Part shown: positions 1 to 8,219 of the stretch, in pieces | Layout of the letters: each line of letters starts with the position of its first letter | Position numbering within the stretch: position 1 is the stretch's first letter | Source of the DNA: Dermatobacter hominis | GTDB lineage: Bacteria > Actinomycetota > Acidimicrobiia > Acidimicrobiales > Microtrichaceae | Direction of reading: 5' to 3' | Length of the DNA stretch: 64,000 nt | Assembly (NCBI RefSeq): GCF_020715685.1 | Contig: NZ_CP085840.1 | Coordinates: forward strand, 620,001-684,000 | The notes under the pieces: generated by a model | Databases searched by the model: none | What the model saw: only the letters and a program-made list of their open reading frames with translations | What the model was told of the DNA's origin: nothing | Position numbers and translations under genes: made by a program

Positions 1-882
1 GGCGAACACCGAGTACGGGATGGCGTCGATCGCGGTCTCGAGGTCGGCGTCGGCGAAGACGATCGCCGCCGACTTGCCGCCGAGCTCCAGCGAGATGCGG
101 GTGATGTTCGGCGACAGCGTGCGCAGCAGGTGCGAGCCGGTCGACGAGTCGCCCGTGAACGAGATCTTGTCGACCCGGGGGTCGGCCACGAGCGCGTCGC
201 CGACGCTGGCGCCGGGACCGGGCAGCACCGTGACGCACCCGGCCGGCACGCCCGCCTCGACCAGCAGCTCGCCGAGCATCAGCGCGGTGACCGGCGTCAG
301 CGAGGCCGGCTTGAGGATCACGGCGTTGCCGCACGCCAGCGCCGGCGCCAGCTTCCACGTGGCGATCAGCATCGGGAAGTTCCACGGCACGATCAGGCCG
401 CACACCCCGACGGGGACCTTCAGCACCAGGCCGAGGCCGGCGTCGGGCGTCGGGACGACCGCACCGAGGTGCTTGTCGGCGGCGCCGGCGTAGTACTCGA
501 AGACGTCGGCCATGGCCCCCGCCTCCCACCGCGCGTCCTCGATCGTGTGGCCGGCGTTCGCCACCTCGGCCCACGCGAACGCGTCGAGCCGCTCGCGGAT
601 GAGCGCGGCGGCCCGCAGCAGGACCTTGCCGCGGGCGGTGGCGTCGACGTCGGCCCACACGCCCGAGTCGAACGCAGCCCGCGCCGTGGTGATCGCCCGC
701 TCCAGGTCGGGCGGACCGGCCTTGGCGATCGACGCCAGCTCCACGCCGGTCGACGGGTCGGTGACGGTGAAGGTCGCGCCGTCGGCGGCCGGGGTTCGCT
801 CGCCGCCGATCAGGAGGTCCATGTGGCTGGGGACGAGGCCGCGGTCGGCCGCCGCACCCGCTGGGGCCTGGGGGGAGGTCAT
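1..882 (-). CDS. Aldehyde dehydrogenase (partial, C-terminus beyond left edge)
   Basis: NAD(P)-dependent oxidation of an aldehyde to its acid. The gene runs off the left edge; the first 294 residues are visible. Seen: VPWNFPM (165-171), the cofactor-binding Lys in KPAS (191), FTGDSSTG (242-249) and LELGGKS with the general-base Glu at about 266. The catalytic Cys, normally about 34 residues further on, lies outside the window. The ATG at 882 is preceded by a TACACT box 8 nt upstream and no Shine-Dalgarno sequence, suggesting a leaderless message. It is divergent from the SDR gene. Substrate is unknown; a link to the nearby glutamine-synthetase-like ligase (gamma-glutamyl amine catabolism) is possible but speculative. 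Confidence 0.93.
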   Translation of the reverse strand, partial: MTSPQAPAGAAADRGLVPSHMDLLIGGERTPAADGATFTVTDPSTGVELASIAKAGPPDLERAITTARAAFDSGVWADVDATARGKVLLRAAALIRERLDAFAWAEVANAGHTIEDARWEAGAMADVFEYYAGAADKHLGAVVPTPDAGLGLVLKVPVGVCGLIVPWNFPMLIATWKLAPALACGNAVILKPASLTPVTALMLGELLVEAGVPAGCVTVLPGPGASVGDALVADPRVDKISFTGDSSTGSHLLRTLSPNITRISLELGGKSAAIVFADADLETAIDAIPYSVFA

Positions 883-890
883 GGACGGCG

Positions 891-896
891 AGTGTA
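891..896 (-). promoter_or_regulatory. -10 box of aldehyde dehydrogenase gene
   Basis: TACACT on the minus strand, 8 nt before the ATG at 882. This fits a SigA-type -10 element placing the transcript start at or within two bases of the start codon. No -35 consensus is obvious. Confidence 0.5.
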
Positions 897-932
897 GGAA
901 GCGCGGGTGCGGGACCCCCATCCGGGCGTGGC

Positions 933-938
933 TATCGT
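933..938 (+). promoter_or_regulatory. -10 box of SDR gene
   Basis: TATCGT 8 nt before the ATG at 947, with no ribosome-binding site between. Consistent with a leaderless or nearly leaderless transcript. Confidence 0.5.
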
Positions 939-946
939 GCGGCGCC

Positions 947-1765
947 ATGGCAGCGAACAGCGGTGCAGGACGACTCGACGGCAAGGTCGCGCTCATCACG
1001 GGCTCGGCGGCGGGACTGGGGCGCGTGGCCGCGGAGCTGTTCGCCGCCGAGGGCGCCGACGTGGTGATCGCCGACGTCACCGACGGCACCGAGGCGGTCG
1101 AGGCCATCGCCGCCGGGGGCGGACGGGCCGCCTTCGTGTCGACCGACGTGACCGACGAGGACTCGGTCCGCGCCGCGGTCGAATTCGCCACGAGCGAGTT
1201 CGGCGGGCTGCACGTGCTCTACAACAACGCCGGCGTGTCGCTGGCCGACGACGACGGCGTGGTGAACACCGACGTCTCGGTGTGGGACCGCACGCTGCAG
1301 GTCAACGTCACCGGCGTCGCGCTGGGCTGCAAGCACGGCATCCCGGCCATGCTCGAGACGGTCGAGGCCGACCGGGCGGCCGGGCGCACCGGCGGCGCGT
1401 CGATCATCAACGTCGCCAGCTTCGTCGCCCACCTCGGCGCCGCCACCCCGCAGATCGCCTACACCGCGTCGAAGGGGGCGGTGCTGGCCATGACCCGGGA
1501 GATCGCCGTCATCCACGCCCGACAGGGCCTCCGCGCCAATGCGCTGTGCCCCGGGCCGGTGCTCACACCGCTCCTGGCGAAGTACCTCGACGACGACGCC
1601 AAGCGCCAGCGCCGCCTCGTCCACATCCCGATGGGCCGCTTCGGCGAGCCGCAGGAGATCGCCAACGGGGCGCTCTTCCTCGCGTCGGACGAGTCGAGCT
1701 TCATGACCGGCCAGTCGCTGCTGGTCGACGGCGGCATCACCGCCGCCTACACCACGCCGGAGTAG
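947..1765 (+). CDS. SDR family oxidoreductase
   Basis: Classical short-chain dehydrogenase of 272 residues. Seen: Rossmann motif TGSAAGLG (18-25), NNAG (93-96), catalytic Ser158, Tyr172 and Lys176 in YTASK, and a C-terminal LLVDGGITAAY typical of FabG-like proteins. The substrate cannot be read; alcohols, hydroxy-acyl or steroid-like ketones are all possible. The reading frame is open much further upstream, but homology begins near this ATG and a TATCGT box sits 8 nt before it, so the short start is preferred. Divergent from the aldehyde dehydrogenase, so the two may share regulation. Confidence 0.92.
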   Translation: MAANSGAGRLDGKVALITGSAAGLGRVAAELFAAEGADVVIADVTDGTEAVEAIAAGGGRAAFVSTDVTDEDSVRAAVEFATSEFGGLHVLYNNAGVSLADDDGVVNTDVSVWDRTLQVNVTGVALGCKHGIPAMLETVEADRAAGRTGGASIINVASFVAHLGAATPQIAYTASKGAVLAMTREIAVIHARQGLRANALCPGPVLTPLLAKYLDDDAKRQRRLVHIPMGRFGEPQEIANGALFLASDESSFMTGQSLLVDGGITAAYTTPE

Positions 1766-1787
1766 CCCCTCGACCCGGAGGTCCACC

Positions 1788-1955
1788 GTGCCGATCCGGA
1801 TCACCCGCCGGTCCCGGACGCTGCCCGACGAACGCCTGCTCGAGTGGGAGGAGCACTTCGACGAGTGGCGCGGCTGGCGGCGCTTCACCGAGGGCCGGCT
1901 GGACGGGGAGCCCGTGACCGACACCGAGCTCGCCCGCCTGCTGGCGGGGCGCTGA
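1788..1955 (+). CDS. Small hypothetical protein (55 aa)
   Basis: GTG-started ORF of 55 residues immediately after the SDR gene (22 nt gap). A strong ribosome-binding site, GGAGG at 1777-1781, lies 6 nt before the GTG, which is the main reason to call it. The peptide is highly charged and Trp-rich around the motif WEEHFDEWRGWRRF, with no signal peptide or membrane segment. Likely co-transcribed with the SDR gene. I do not recognise the family, and it may be a lineage-specific small protein. Confidence 0.55.
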   Translation: MPIRITRRSRTLPDERLLEWEEHFDEWRGWRRFTEGRLDGEPVTDTELARLLAGR

Positions 1956-1984
1956 GCCGCGCCGGACACCGAGCCGCGCCGGAC
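1954..1984 (+). repeat. Short direct repeat, period 17
   Basis: Two identical 14-nt copies of GAGCCGCGCCGGAC at 1954-1967 and 1971-1984, beginning in the stop codon of the 55-aa ORF. A diverged third copy may follow. No function is apparent. Confidence 0.4.
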
Positions 1985-2032
1985 GCTGAGTCGGCCGGAG
2001 GTGCGCCGCGCCGGGGCGGGCCGGCCGGCCCG

Positions 2033-2038
2033 TAGCGT
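2033..2038 (+). promoter_or_regulatory. -10 box of acetolactate decarboxylase gene
   Basis: TAGCGT 6 nt before the ATG at 2045. A GGAG lies between box and start, so translation could use either mode. Confidence 0.45.
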
Positions 2039-2044
2039 GGAGCG

Positions 2045-2830
2045 ATGACCCGGGACATCCTCGACGACCGCCTGCTCGGCGCGCTCCACCTGCGGGCGCT
2101 GACGAGGTCCGGGCTGCGCCACGACCCGGTCGCGGAGCACGTGGCCTTCCAGGCCGGGACGCTCGACGCGCTGATGGCCGGCCGCTACGACGGCGACGCC
2201 ACCATCGGGGAGCTGCTCCGGCACGGCGATCTCGGCATCGGCACCACGCAGGGCCTCGGCGGCGAGCTCGTGGTGCTCGACGGACGGGCGTTCGTCGTCG
2301 ACGGCGACGGCGCCGTCGCGCCGGTCCCGGCGTCGACCGCCACGCCCTTCGCGGTCGTGTGCCGGTTCGCACCGGCGGTCTCGGTCCCGGCCGACGACCT
2401 CGACCTCGCGGCGCTGCGCGAACGCATCGACGCGCTCGCGCCCGCCGGCAGCGACGTCGTGGCCGTCCGCGTCGACGGCCGCTTCGCCGGGGTCCGCCTG
2501 CGGAGCGTCCACGCCCCGTCCCCGCCGTACCCGCCGCTCGCCGAGGTGACGGCGCACCAGACGGAGTGGGCGGTGCCCGAGGTCGACGGGACCCTGGTCG
2601 GGTTCCGCTTCCCCGACGCCACCGCGGGCGTCGAGGTCCCCGGCTACCACCTCCACCTCCTCTCCGAGGACCGCCAGGTGGGCGGCCACGTCCTCGACGC
2701 CCGCCTCGTCCGGGGCACGATCGCCCTCGACGGCGTCGACGAGCTGCACGTCGAGCTCCCCGAACACGTCGGCCTGGGCGTGCCCGGCGCGGCCGACCGC
2801 GCCGCGATCCGCTCGGTCGAGGGCGGGTGA
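2045..2830 (+). CDS. alsD: Alpha-acetolactate decarboxylase
   Basis: Converts (S)-2-acetolactate to (R)-acetoin, diverting pyruvate-derived acetolactate from branched-chain amino acid synthesis. 261 residues, close to the family length. Seen: the N-terminal signature around TLDALMAGRYDGD, the HGDLGIGT segment, and the zinc site HLHLLSEDRQVGGH with His202, His204 and His215 (HxHx10H spacing). No acetolactate synthase lies beside it; an acetolactate-synthase-like ThDP enzyme sits 10 kb downstream at 12273-13820, but that family is broad. The start is supported by a TAGCGT box 6 nt upstream. Confidence 0.9.
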   Translation: MTRDILDDRLLGALHLRALTRSGLRHDPVAEHVAFQAGTLDALMAGRYDGDATIGELLRHGDLGIGTTQGLGGELVVLDGRAFVVDGDGAVAPVPASTATPFAVVCRFAPAVSVPADDLDLAALRERIDALAPAGSDVVAVRVDGRFAGVRLRSVHAPSPPYPPLAEVTAHQTEWAVPEVDGTLVGFRFPDATAGVEVPGYHLHLLSEDRQVGGHVLDARLVRGTIALDGVDELHVELPEHVGLGVPGAADRAAIRSVEGG

Positions 2831-2923
2831 TCGACGGCGGCGCCGGGGTGGCGGAGCGGCCGCTCCACGCCGGCGGGTCCGCCGCCACGCCGGTGACGTG
2901 ACTCGCGAACGTCGTTCGGGCCG

Positions 2924-2929
2924 TACGAT
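2924..2929 (+). promoter_or_regulatory. -10 box of glutamine synthetase-like gene
   Basis: TACGAT exactly 6 nt before the ATG at 2936, placing the expected transcript start on the A of the ATG. One of the cleanest leaderless arrangements in the window. Confidence 0.55.
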
Positions 2930-2935
2930 CACGGG

Positions 2936-4348
2936 ATGCCCGAGACCGGCCTGATCGACGTCCCCGCCCTCTCCCGCCTCGTCGACGACGGGACCATCGA
3001 CACGGTCGTGGTGGCGTTCACCGACCTCCAGGGCCGGCTCATGGGCAAGCGGGTCACGGGTCGGTTCTTCATCGACCACATCCTCGGCGAGGGCGGCGAC
3101 CCCGCGACCGGCGAGGGGATCGAGGCGTGCGACTACCTGCTCACCGTCGACGTCGACATGAACGTGGTCGAGGGGTATCGCTTCGCCAACTGGGAGGCCG
3201 GCTACGGCGACTTCCGAGGCCGCCCCGACCTCGCCACGCTGCGGGTCACGCCCTGGCTCGAGGGCACCGCGCTCGTGCTGGCCGACGTGCTCGACAACGC
3301 GGACGACTCCCCCGTCGCCGTGTCGCCCCGCCAGGTCCTCCGCCATCAGCTCGACCGGGCCGCCGAGCGGGGGCTGCAGGTCATGGTCGGCTCGGAGCTC
3401 GAGTTCTTCGCCTACGACGCCGGCTACGACGAGCTGGCCCGCAACGACTACCGGGACCTCCACGACCGGACGAGCTCCTGGTACAACCTCGACTACCACG
3501 TCCTGCAGACGACCAAGGACGAACCGCTGCTGCGGGCGCTGCGCAACGGCATGCTCGCCGCCGGCCTGCCCGTCGAGTTCTCCAAGGGCGAGGCCGCGCC
3601 GGGCCAGCACGAGCTGAACCTCCGCTATGCCGACGCGCTGACGATGGCGGACAACCACACCATCTACAAGAACGGCGCCAAGGAGATCGCCCACCTCCAG
3701 GGCAAGGCGATCACGTTCATGGCCAAGCCGAAGATCGACGAGCCGGGCTCGAGCTGCCACATCCACTCCTCGATCTGGAGCCTCGACGGCGAGCCGCTCT
3801 GCCCCGCCGGGACCGGGTCGGACGACCCGTACGACATGTCGCCGCAGTTCCGGGCCTGGCTGGGCGGCCTGCTCGCGCACTCCCGCGAGCTGTCGCTGTG
3901 CTTCGCCCCGTTCGTGAACTCCTACAAGCGCTACCAGCCGGGCTCGTGGGCGCCGACCGCGGTCGTGTGGTCCCCCGACAACCGCACGTGCGGGCTGCGG
4001 CTCGTCGGCCACGGCGCCGGGATGCGCGTCGAGTCGCGGATCCCCGGCGCCGACTGCAACCCGTACATCGCGTTCGCGGCGATCGTCGCCGCCGGCCTCG
4101 ACGGCATCGACCGAGGCCTCGACTGCGGCGACCCGTTCGTCGGCAACGGCTACACGGCGACCGACGTCGAGCGCATCCCGTGGAACATCGTCCAGGCGAT
4201 CGACGACTTCGAGCGGTCCGAGTTCGCGAACGAGGCGCTCGGCGACGACGTGCACTTCCACCTCCTGCACACGGCCAAGGAGGAGTGGCGCGCCAGCAAC
4301 GACGTCGTCACCGAGTGGGAGCTGCGCCGCAACTTCGAGCGCATCTGA
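2936..4348 (+). CDS. Glutamine synthetase family ligase
   Basis: ATP-dependent ligation of an amine to glutamate. 470 residues with an N-terminal beta-grasp (VVVAFTDLQGRLMGKR) and a catalytic domain carrying SELEFF, the ATP-binding stretch MAKPKIDEPGSSCHIHSS, the ATP-site region SYKRYQPGSWAP and RIPGADCNPY near the C-terminus. Such divergent actinobacterial paralogues often use amines (ethanolamine, putrescine, other polyamines) rather than ammonia. I cannot tell the substrate, so no gene symbol is given. The aldehyde dehydrogenase at the left edge would fit a gamma-glutamylamine route, as an inference. Transcription appears leaderless. Confidence 0.88.
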   Translation: MPETGLIDVPALSRLVDDGTIDTVVVAFTDLQGRLMGKRVTGRFFIDHILGEGGDPATGEGIEACDYLLTVDVDMNVVEGYRFANWEAGYGDFRGRPDLATLRVTPWLEGTALVLADVLDNADDSPVAVSPRQVLRHQLDRAAERGLQVMVGSELEFFAYDAGYDELARNDYRDLHDRTSSWYNLDYHVLQTTKDEPLLRALRNGMLAAGLPVEFSKGEAAPGQHELNLRYADALTMADNHTIYKNGAKEIAHLQGKAITFMAKPKIDEPGSSCHIHSSIWSLDGEPLCPAGTGSDDPYDMSPQFRAWLGGLLAHSRELSLCFAPFVNSYKRYQPGSWAPTAVVWSPDNRTCGLRLVGHGAGMRVESRIPGADCNPYIAFAAIVAAGLDGIDRGLDCGDPFVGNGYTATDVERIPWNIVQAIDDFERSEFANEALGDDVHFHLLHTAKEEWRASNDVVTEWELRRNFERI

Positions 4349-4378
4349 CCCACCCCGCCCATCTGAACCACCCCGCCA

Positions 4379-4428
4379 GCTCTGTTCCACCATTTCGACG
4401 CTCCGACGTCGAAATGGTGGAACAGAGC
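4379..4428. terminator. Long perfect hairpin between convergent genes
   Basis: Perfect 22-bp inverted repeat (4379-4400 and 4407-4428) with a 6-nt loop. The outer stem is GCTCTGTTCC...GGAACAGAGC. It lies between the ends of the ligase and Mo-enzyme genes and would work for both. There is no U-tract on either strand. Its outer stem resembles the hairpin at 6800-6845. Confidence 0.75.
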
Positions 4429-4448
4429 GGGCCGGGGGCGGGCCGGGG

Positions 4449-6764
4449 TCAGTCGCCGGCCACGGGTTCGGGGACCCGGGCGGCCACGACCTCGACCGGG
4501 ATGCCGTTGACGGCGGCGTTGCCGGAGGGGACGTCGACGAACGTGCCCGGCGACAGCACGTTGCTGTTGACGCCGGCGTGGGCCCGGGCGACCGCGTTGC
4601 GCGTCCCGGGCCGGTCGTGGCCCCACCCGTGGGGCAGCGACACGACGCCGGGCATCACCGCGTCGGTCACCTCGACCGGCACCTCGATCGAGCCCGTCTC
4701 CGAGCTGACCTGCGCGGGCTCACCGTCGAGCAGGCCCAGTCGGGCGGCGTCGTCGGGGTGCACGTGCAGCGTGCAGCGCGGCCGGCCCTTCACCAGCACC
4801 TCGACGTTGTGCATCCACGAGTTGTTCGACCGCAGGTCCCGGCGGCTCACCAGCACGAGCCCGCCCTCGGGCCGCTCGAGCCGCGCCGCCAGCCTCGGGA
4901 GATCGTCGGTGATGTACGGCGGGGCCAGCACGATCCGCCGGGGCTCGGTCCGCAGCACCTCGGGGAGCTGCGGGACCATCGGACCGAGGTCGATCCCGTG
5001 GGGCTCGGCGCGGACCTTCTCGAGCGTGATCCCGTCGGGCACCTCGCCGTAGCGGTCGCCGAACGGCCCGGTCCGCAACGTCAGGTCGACCAGCCGCTCG
5101 GGGCCTGCGTTCGGGAGCCCGTCGCGCTCGTAGCCGGCGCGGATCTCGGCCCCGTCGAGCCCGTGCACCGATGCCATGACGTCGAAGAAGCCGTCGTCGA
5201 TCGCGGTGACGTCCACCTCCTCGGCGGGCTGGCCCAGGCAGGCCCCGGCGAGGCGGATCAGGATCTCCCACTCCTCGGGCCGGCCGTCGGCGGGCGGGAA
5301 GATCGCCTCGGAGAACTTGGCCCCGCTGCCGACGGCGAAGTTCCAGATGAGGTCGTCGTGGTGCGCCTGCTCGAGCGGCGACAGGCCCGGCAGGATCACG
5401 TGGGCGTGGCGGGTGGTCTCGTTGATCCAGTTGTCGACGCTGATCATGCAGTCGAGACCGCCGAGCGCGGCGTCGAGGTGGTCGCCCTCGGGCGCCGACA
5501 GGACGGGGTTGCCCGCCACGGTGAACAGCGCCCGGATCTGGCCCTCGCCGGGGGTCGAGATCTCCTCGGCCAGGCACGACACCGGCACGTGGCCCAGCAC
5601 CTCGGGAGCGCCGCGCACCCGGCTGCGCCAGCGGCCGAAGTTGGGGACGCCGTGCTCGAGCTCGGGCATCGGGAGGTCGGTCACCGGCCAGGCCGACGCC
5701 CTCGGGAACATGGCGCCACCCACGGTGTCGAGGTGCCCGGTGAGGATGTTGACCACGTCGACGAGCCAGCTCGCGAGCGTGCCGAACTCCTGGTTGCAGG
5801 TGCCGATCCGGCCGTAGAGGACCGCCCGCTCGGTGCCGGCGAGCTCCCGCGCCAGCTGCCGGATCCGCTCGGCGGGCACGCCGGTGACGGCGGTGACGCG
5901 CTCGGGCGTCCAGTCGGCGGCGAGGGCCCGCACGTCGTCGAGGCCGTCGATCCACTCGCCGGCGGCACCCGGGGCGACCAGGTCCTCGGCGAAGAGCACC
6001 TGCACGACCGCCATGAGCAGCGCCGCGTCCGTCCCGGGCACGATCGGCAGCCACTCGTCGGCCCGCTCGGCGGTGCCGGTGCGGCGGGGGTCGACCACGA
6101 CCACGCGACCGCCTCGGTCCCGGATCGCCGCCAGCTCGCCCATCACGTCGGGGCATGCCATCAGCGACCCCTGGGACGCGTGCGGGTTCGCGCCCATCAT
6201 CACGATCAGGTCGGTGCGGCGGATGTCGGGCACCGGGATGCGCCACATGCCGCCGTACATCAGGTGGGAGCTGACGTTCTTGGGCCACTGGTCGACGGTG
6301 CCGGGCGAGTAGATCATCGGGATGCCCGACATCCCGATGAGGATCCCGATGTAGCGGCTCAGGCTCAGCGCATGGGCCAGCGGGTTGCCGACGTACGCGG
6401 TCACCGCGCCGATGCCGTGCTCGGCGATCACCGGCGCCAGCAGCTCGCTGCAGCGGCGGAACGCCTCGTCCCACGTGACCTCGCGCCACTCGTCGCCCTC
6501 CCGGACGACGGGCGCCCGCAGGCGGTCCGGGTCGTGGTGGAGGTGCCCGAGGGTCGTGCCCTTCGGGCAGAGGTACCCCTTGCTCCAGACGTCGTCGCGA
6601 TCGGCCCGGATCAGCTCCACGCGCTGCTCGCCCGTGCCGGCGTCGGTGCCGACGTGGACCTCGAGCCCGCACATGGCCTCGCACAGCGGGCACGTGCGCA
6701 GGTGCACGGTCCTCGACGCGCCGTCCTCCGGCGCGCCCTGGCTCGACGTGGTGTCCTCCGACAT
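4449..6764 (-). CDS. Molybdopterin-dependent oxidoreductase with N-terminal [4Fe-4S]
   Basis: DMSO-reductase superfamily enzyme of 771 residues. Seen: an N-terminal cluster motif with Cys25, Cys28, Cys32 and Cys66 (CPLCEAMC ... LCPKG), central molybdopterin-dinucleotide domains (MGANPHASQ, VVVDPRRTGTAERAD, GRIGTCNQEFG) and a C-terminal molydopterin-binding barrel (HPDDAARLGLLDGEPA, SLPHGWGHDRPGT). No Tat signal is visible, so a cytoplasmic enzyme is likely. No electron-transfer or membrane-anchor subunit is adjacent. Function could be formate dehydrogenase-like, nitrate/thiosulfate reductase-like or other; I cannot decide. A molybdate importer is encoded at 57.6-60.8 kb. Confidence 0.88.
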   Translation of the reverse strand: MSEDTTSSQGAPEDGASRTVHLRTCPLCEAMCGLEVHVGTDAGTGEQRVELIRADRDDVWSKGYLCPKGTTLGHLHHDPDRLRAPVVREGDEWREVTWDEAFRRCSELLAPVIAEHGIGAVTAYVGNPLAHALSLSRYIGILIGMSGIPMIYSPGTVDQWPKNVSSHLMYGGMWRIPVPDIRRTDLIVMMGANPHASQGSLMACPDVMGELAAIRDRGGRVVVVDPRRTGTAERADEWLPIVPGTDAALLMAVVQVLFAEDLVAPGAAGEWIDGLDDVRALAADWTPERVTAVTGVPAERIRQLARELAGTERAVLYGRIGTCNQEFGTLASWLVDVVNILTGHLDTVGGAMFPRASAWPVTDLPMPELEHGVPNFGRWRSRVRGAPEVLGHVPVSCLAEEISTPGEGQIRALFTVAGNPVLSAPEGDHLDAALGGLDCMISVDNWINETTRHAHVILPGLSPLEQAHHDDLIWNFAVGSGAKFSEAIFPPADGRPEEWEILIRLAGACLGQPAEEVDVTAIDDGFFDVMASVHGLDGAEIRAGYERDGLPNAGPERLVDLTLRTGPFGDRYGEVPDGITLEKVRAEPHGIDLGPMVPQLPEVLRTEPRRIVLAPPYITDDLPRLAARLERPEGGLVLVSRRDLRSNNSWMHNVEVLVKGRPRCTLHVHPDDAARLGLLDGEPAQVSSETGSIEVPVEVTDAVMPGVVSLPHGWGHDRPGTRNAVARAHAGVNSNVLSPGTFVDVPSGNAAVNGIPVEVVAARVPEPVAGD

Positions 6765-6799
6765 GTGCCCCCCGATGTCGTCGTGTCCCCCCGGACCGC

Positions 6800-6845
6800 T
6801 CTGTTCCCGGATCCTGGGGTGTTCGACCCAGGATCCGGGAACAGA
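6800..6845. terminator. Long perfect hairpin
   Basis: Perfect 19-bp stem (6800-6818 and 6827-6845) with an 8-nt loop, between the serine hydrolase stop and the Mo-enzyme start (both minus strand). The outer stem TCTGTTCC/GGAACAGA matches the hairpin at 4379-4428. No U-tract follows. Likely terminates the upstream hydrolase-side... more exactly, RNA coming from the promoter region is read toward the Mo gene only after 6764, so this element lies just upstream of that gene and downstream-side context is ambiguous. Confidence 0.6.
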
Positions 6846-6867
6846 ACGGGCAGGAGCGGCGTCCTGG

Positions 6868-8103
6868 TCAGTCGATGATGGCCTGGCTCACCAGCTGCTT
6901 GAGCTGCGTGCGGATCGGATACGTGCTCGACGGCAGCAGCTGCGTGTAGAAGGCGACCGTCATGTCCTCGACCGGGTCGACCATGAACGCCGTCGACGCC
7001 GCGCCGCCCCAGCCGAACTCCCCGGCCGAGCCGGGCGTCCGGTACGCGACCGGGTCGAGCACGACGCTGAAGCCGAGGCCGAAGCCGACGCCGTCGAACG
7101 TCGTCTCGGCCCACGTCGACTGGCCGAACGCCTCGAGGTCGACGCCGCCCGGGAGGTGGTTCCGGGTCATGTAGTCCACCGTCCGCGGCGACAGGATGCG
7201 CGCCCCGTCGAGCTCGCCCTTGCGGCGCAGCATCTCCATGAAGCGGTGGTAGTCGCCGGCGCTCGACACGAGCCCGCCGCCGCCGGAGAGGAACGTCTGC
7301 GGCCGGGTCGCGGCCTTGCCGGCCTGGTCCCAGCGGACGGCCCTGCCGCCGTCGCCGAACGGGATGTAGAGCGCGGCCAGGCGCTCGACGTCGTCGCCCT
7401 CGACCCAGAACGACGTCTCGTCCATGCCGAGCGGCTGGAAGATCCGCGTCCGGAGGAACTCGTCGAAGGGCATGCCCGACCACACCTCGACGAGGCGCCC
7501 GAGCACGTCGGTGGCCATCGAGTAGTTGAACGACGTCCCGGGCTGGAACACGAGCGGCAGCGTGGCGACCTGGTCGATCACGCCGGCCGTGTCGAGACCC
7601 CTCGGCGAGTCCCACTCGAACCCGTGCTTCCGGTAGATCGAGTCGACGGGGTGCTGGTGGTGGAAGCCGTAGCTCAGCCCCGCCGTGTGGGTGAACAGGT
7701 GCCAGATGCGCATCGAGGCGACCTGCGGCTCGAGCTGCGGCGAGCCCGACGAGCCGCCCCGGTACACCTTCGTGTCGGCGAAGGCCGGCAGGTACCACTT
7801 CACGCGGTCCTTGAGCTCGAACGCCCCCTCCTCGTGGAGGATCATCGCGGCGACCGACGTGATCGGCTTCGTCATCGAGTAGATGCGGAAGAGCGTGTCG
7901 GTCGTGACCGGGGCGCCGGCCTCGACGTCGCGGTGGCCGGCGCTGGCGATGTGCGCCACGCGACCGTGCCGCGACACGACGGCGAGCCACCCGGGCAGCC
8001 GACCGTCGTCGACGTAGCGCTGGAAGTGCGCGTCGATCCGACGCAGCCGATCGGCGTCGAGGCCGACCTCGACCGGGTCGACCTCCACCTTCAGGTCCGC
8101 CAT
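6868..8103 (-). CDS. Beta-lactamase-fold serine hydrolase (esterase family VIII-like)
   Basis: 411 residues, no signal peptide, so a cytoplasmic esterase or amidase is more likely than an antibiotic-resistance enzyme. Seen: the SxxK nucleophile motif SMTK (Ser76, Lys79), a YS-type second motif in SFNYSMATD, and the C-terminal FGWGGAASTAF region in place of KTG. The open frame extends far upstream on this strand, but similarity begins at this ATG. Located 116 nt downstream of the CoA-transferase gene on the same strand. Confidence 0.88.
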   Translation of the reverse strand: MADLKVEVDPVEVGLDADRLRRIDAHFQRYVDDGRLPGWLAVVSRHGRVAHIASAGHRDVEAGAPVTTDTLFRIYSMTKPITSVAAMILHEEGAFELKDRVKWYLPAFADTKVYRGGSSGSPQLEPQVASMRIWHLFTHTAGLSYGFHHQHPVDSIYRKHGFEWDSPRGLDTAGVIDQVATLPLVFQPGTSFNYSMATDVLGRLVEVWSGMPFDEFLRTRIFQPLGMDETSFWVEGDDVERLAALYIPFGDGGRAVRWDQAGKAATRPQTFLSGGGGLVSSAGDYHRFMEMLRRKGELDGARILSPRTVDYMTRNHLPGGVDLEAFGQSTWAETTFDGVGFGLGFSVVLDPVAYRTPGSAGEFGWGGAASTAFMVDPVEDMTVAFYTQLLPSSTYPIRTQLKQLVSQAIID

Positions 8104-8219
8104 CCCGTTCCCCCGTTCCGTCCTGGTCCCAGTGCGGTGCTGATCCGGGCTCGGGTCTGCCGAGCGCCGGCCTGTCCGACGGGACCGGACGCCGCCGTCC
8201 GGTCCGCCCCGTGGCGACC

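Noticed and set aside
130-897. 255-codon ORF on the plus strand over the aldehyde dehydrogenase
   Set aside because: Arg/Gly/Val-rich antisense shadow of a well-conserved gene.
932-4393. 1153-codon ORF on the minus strand
   Set aside because: Antisense to SDR, alsD and the ligase gene; amino-acid composition is Arg/Val/Asp-rich noise and no domain is present. GC-rich DNA keeps such frames open.
4379-6845. Hairpins as attachment sites or inverted-repeat ends of a mobile element
   Set aside because: Each is a local palindrome, not a pair of inverted ends; no transposase or target duplication is nearby; location at gene ends fits termination better.
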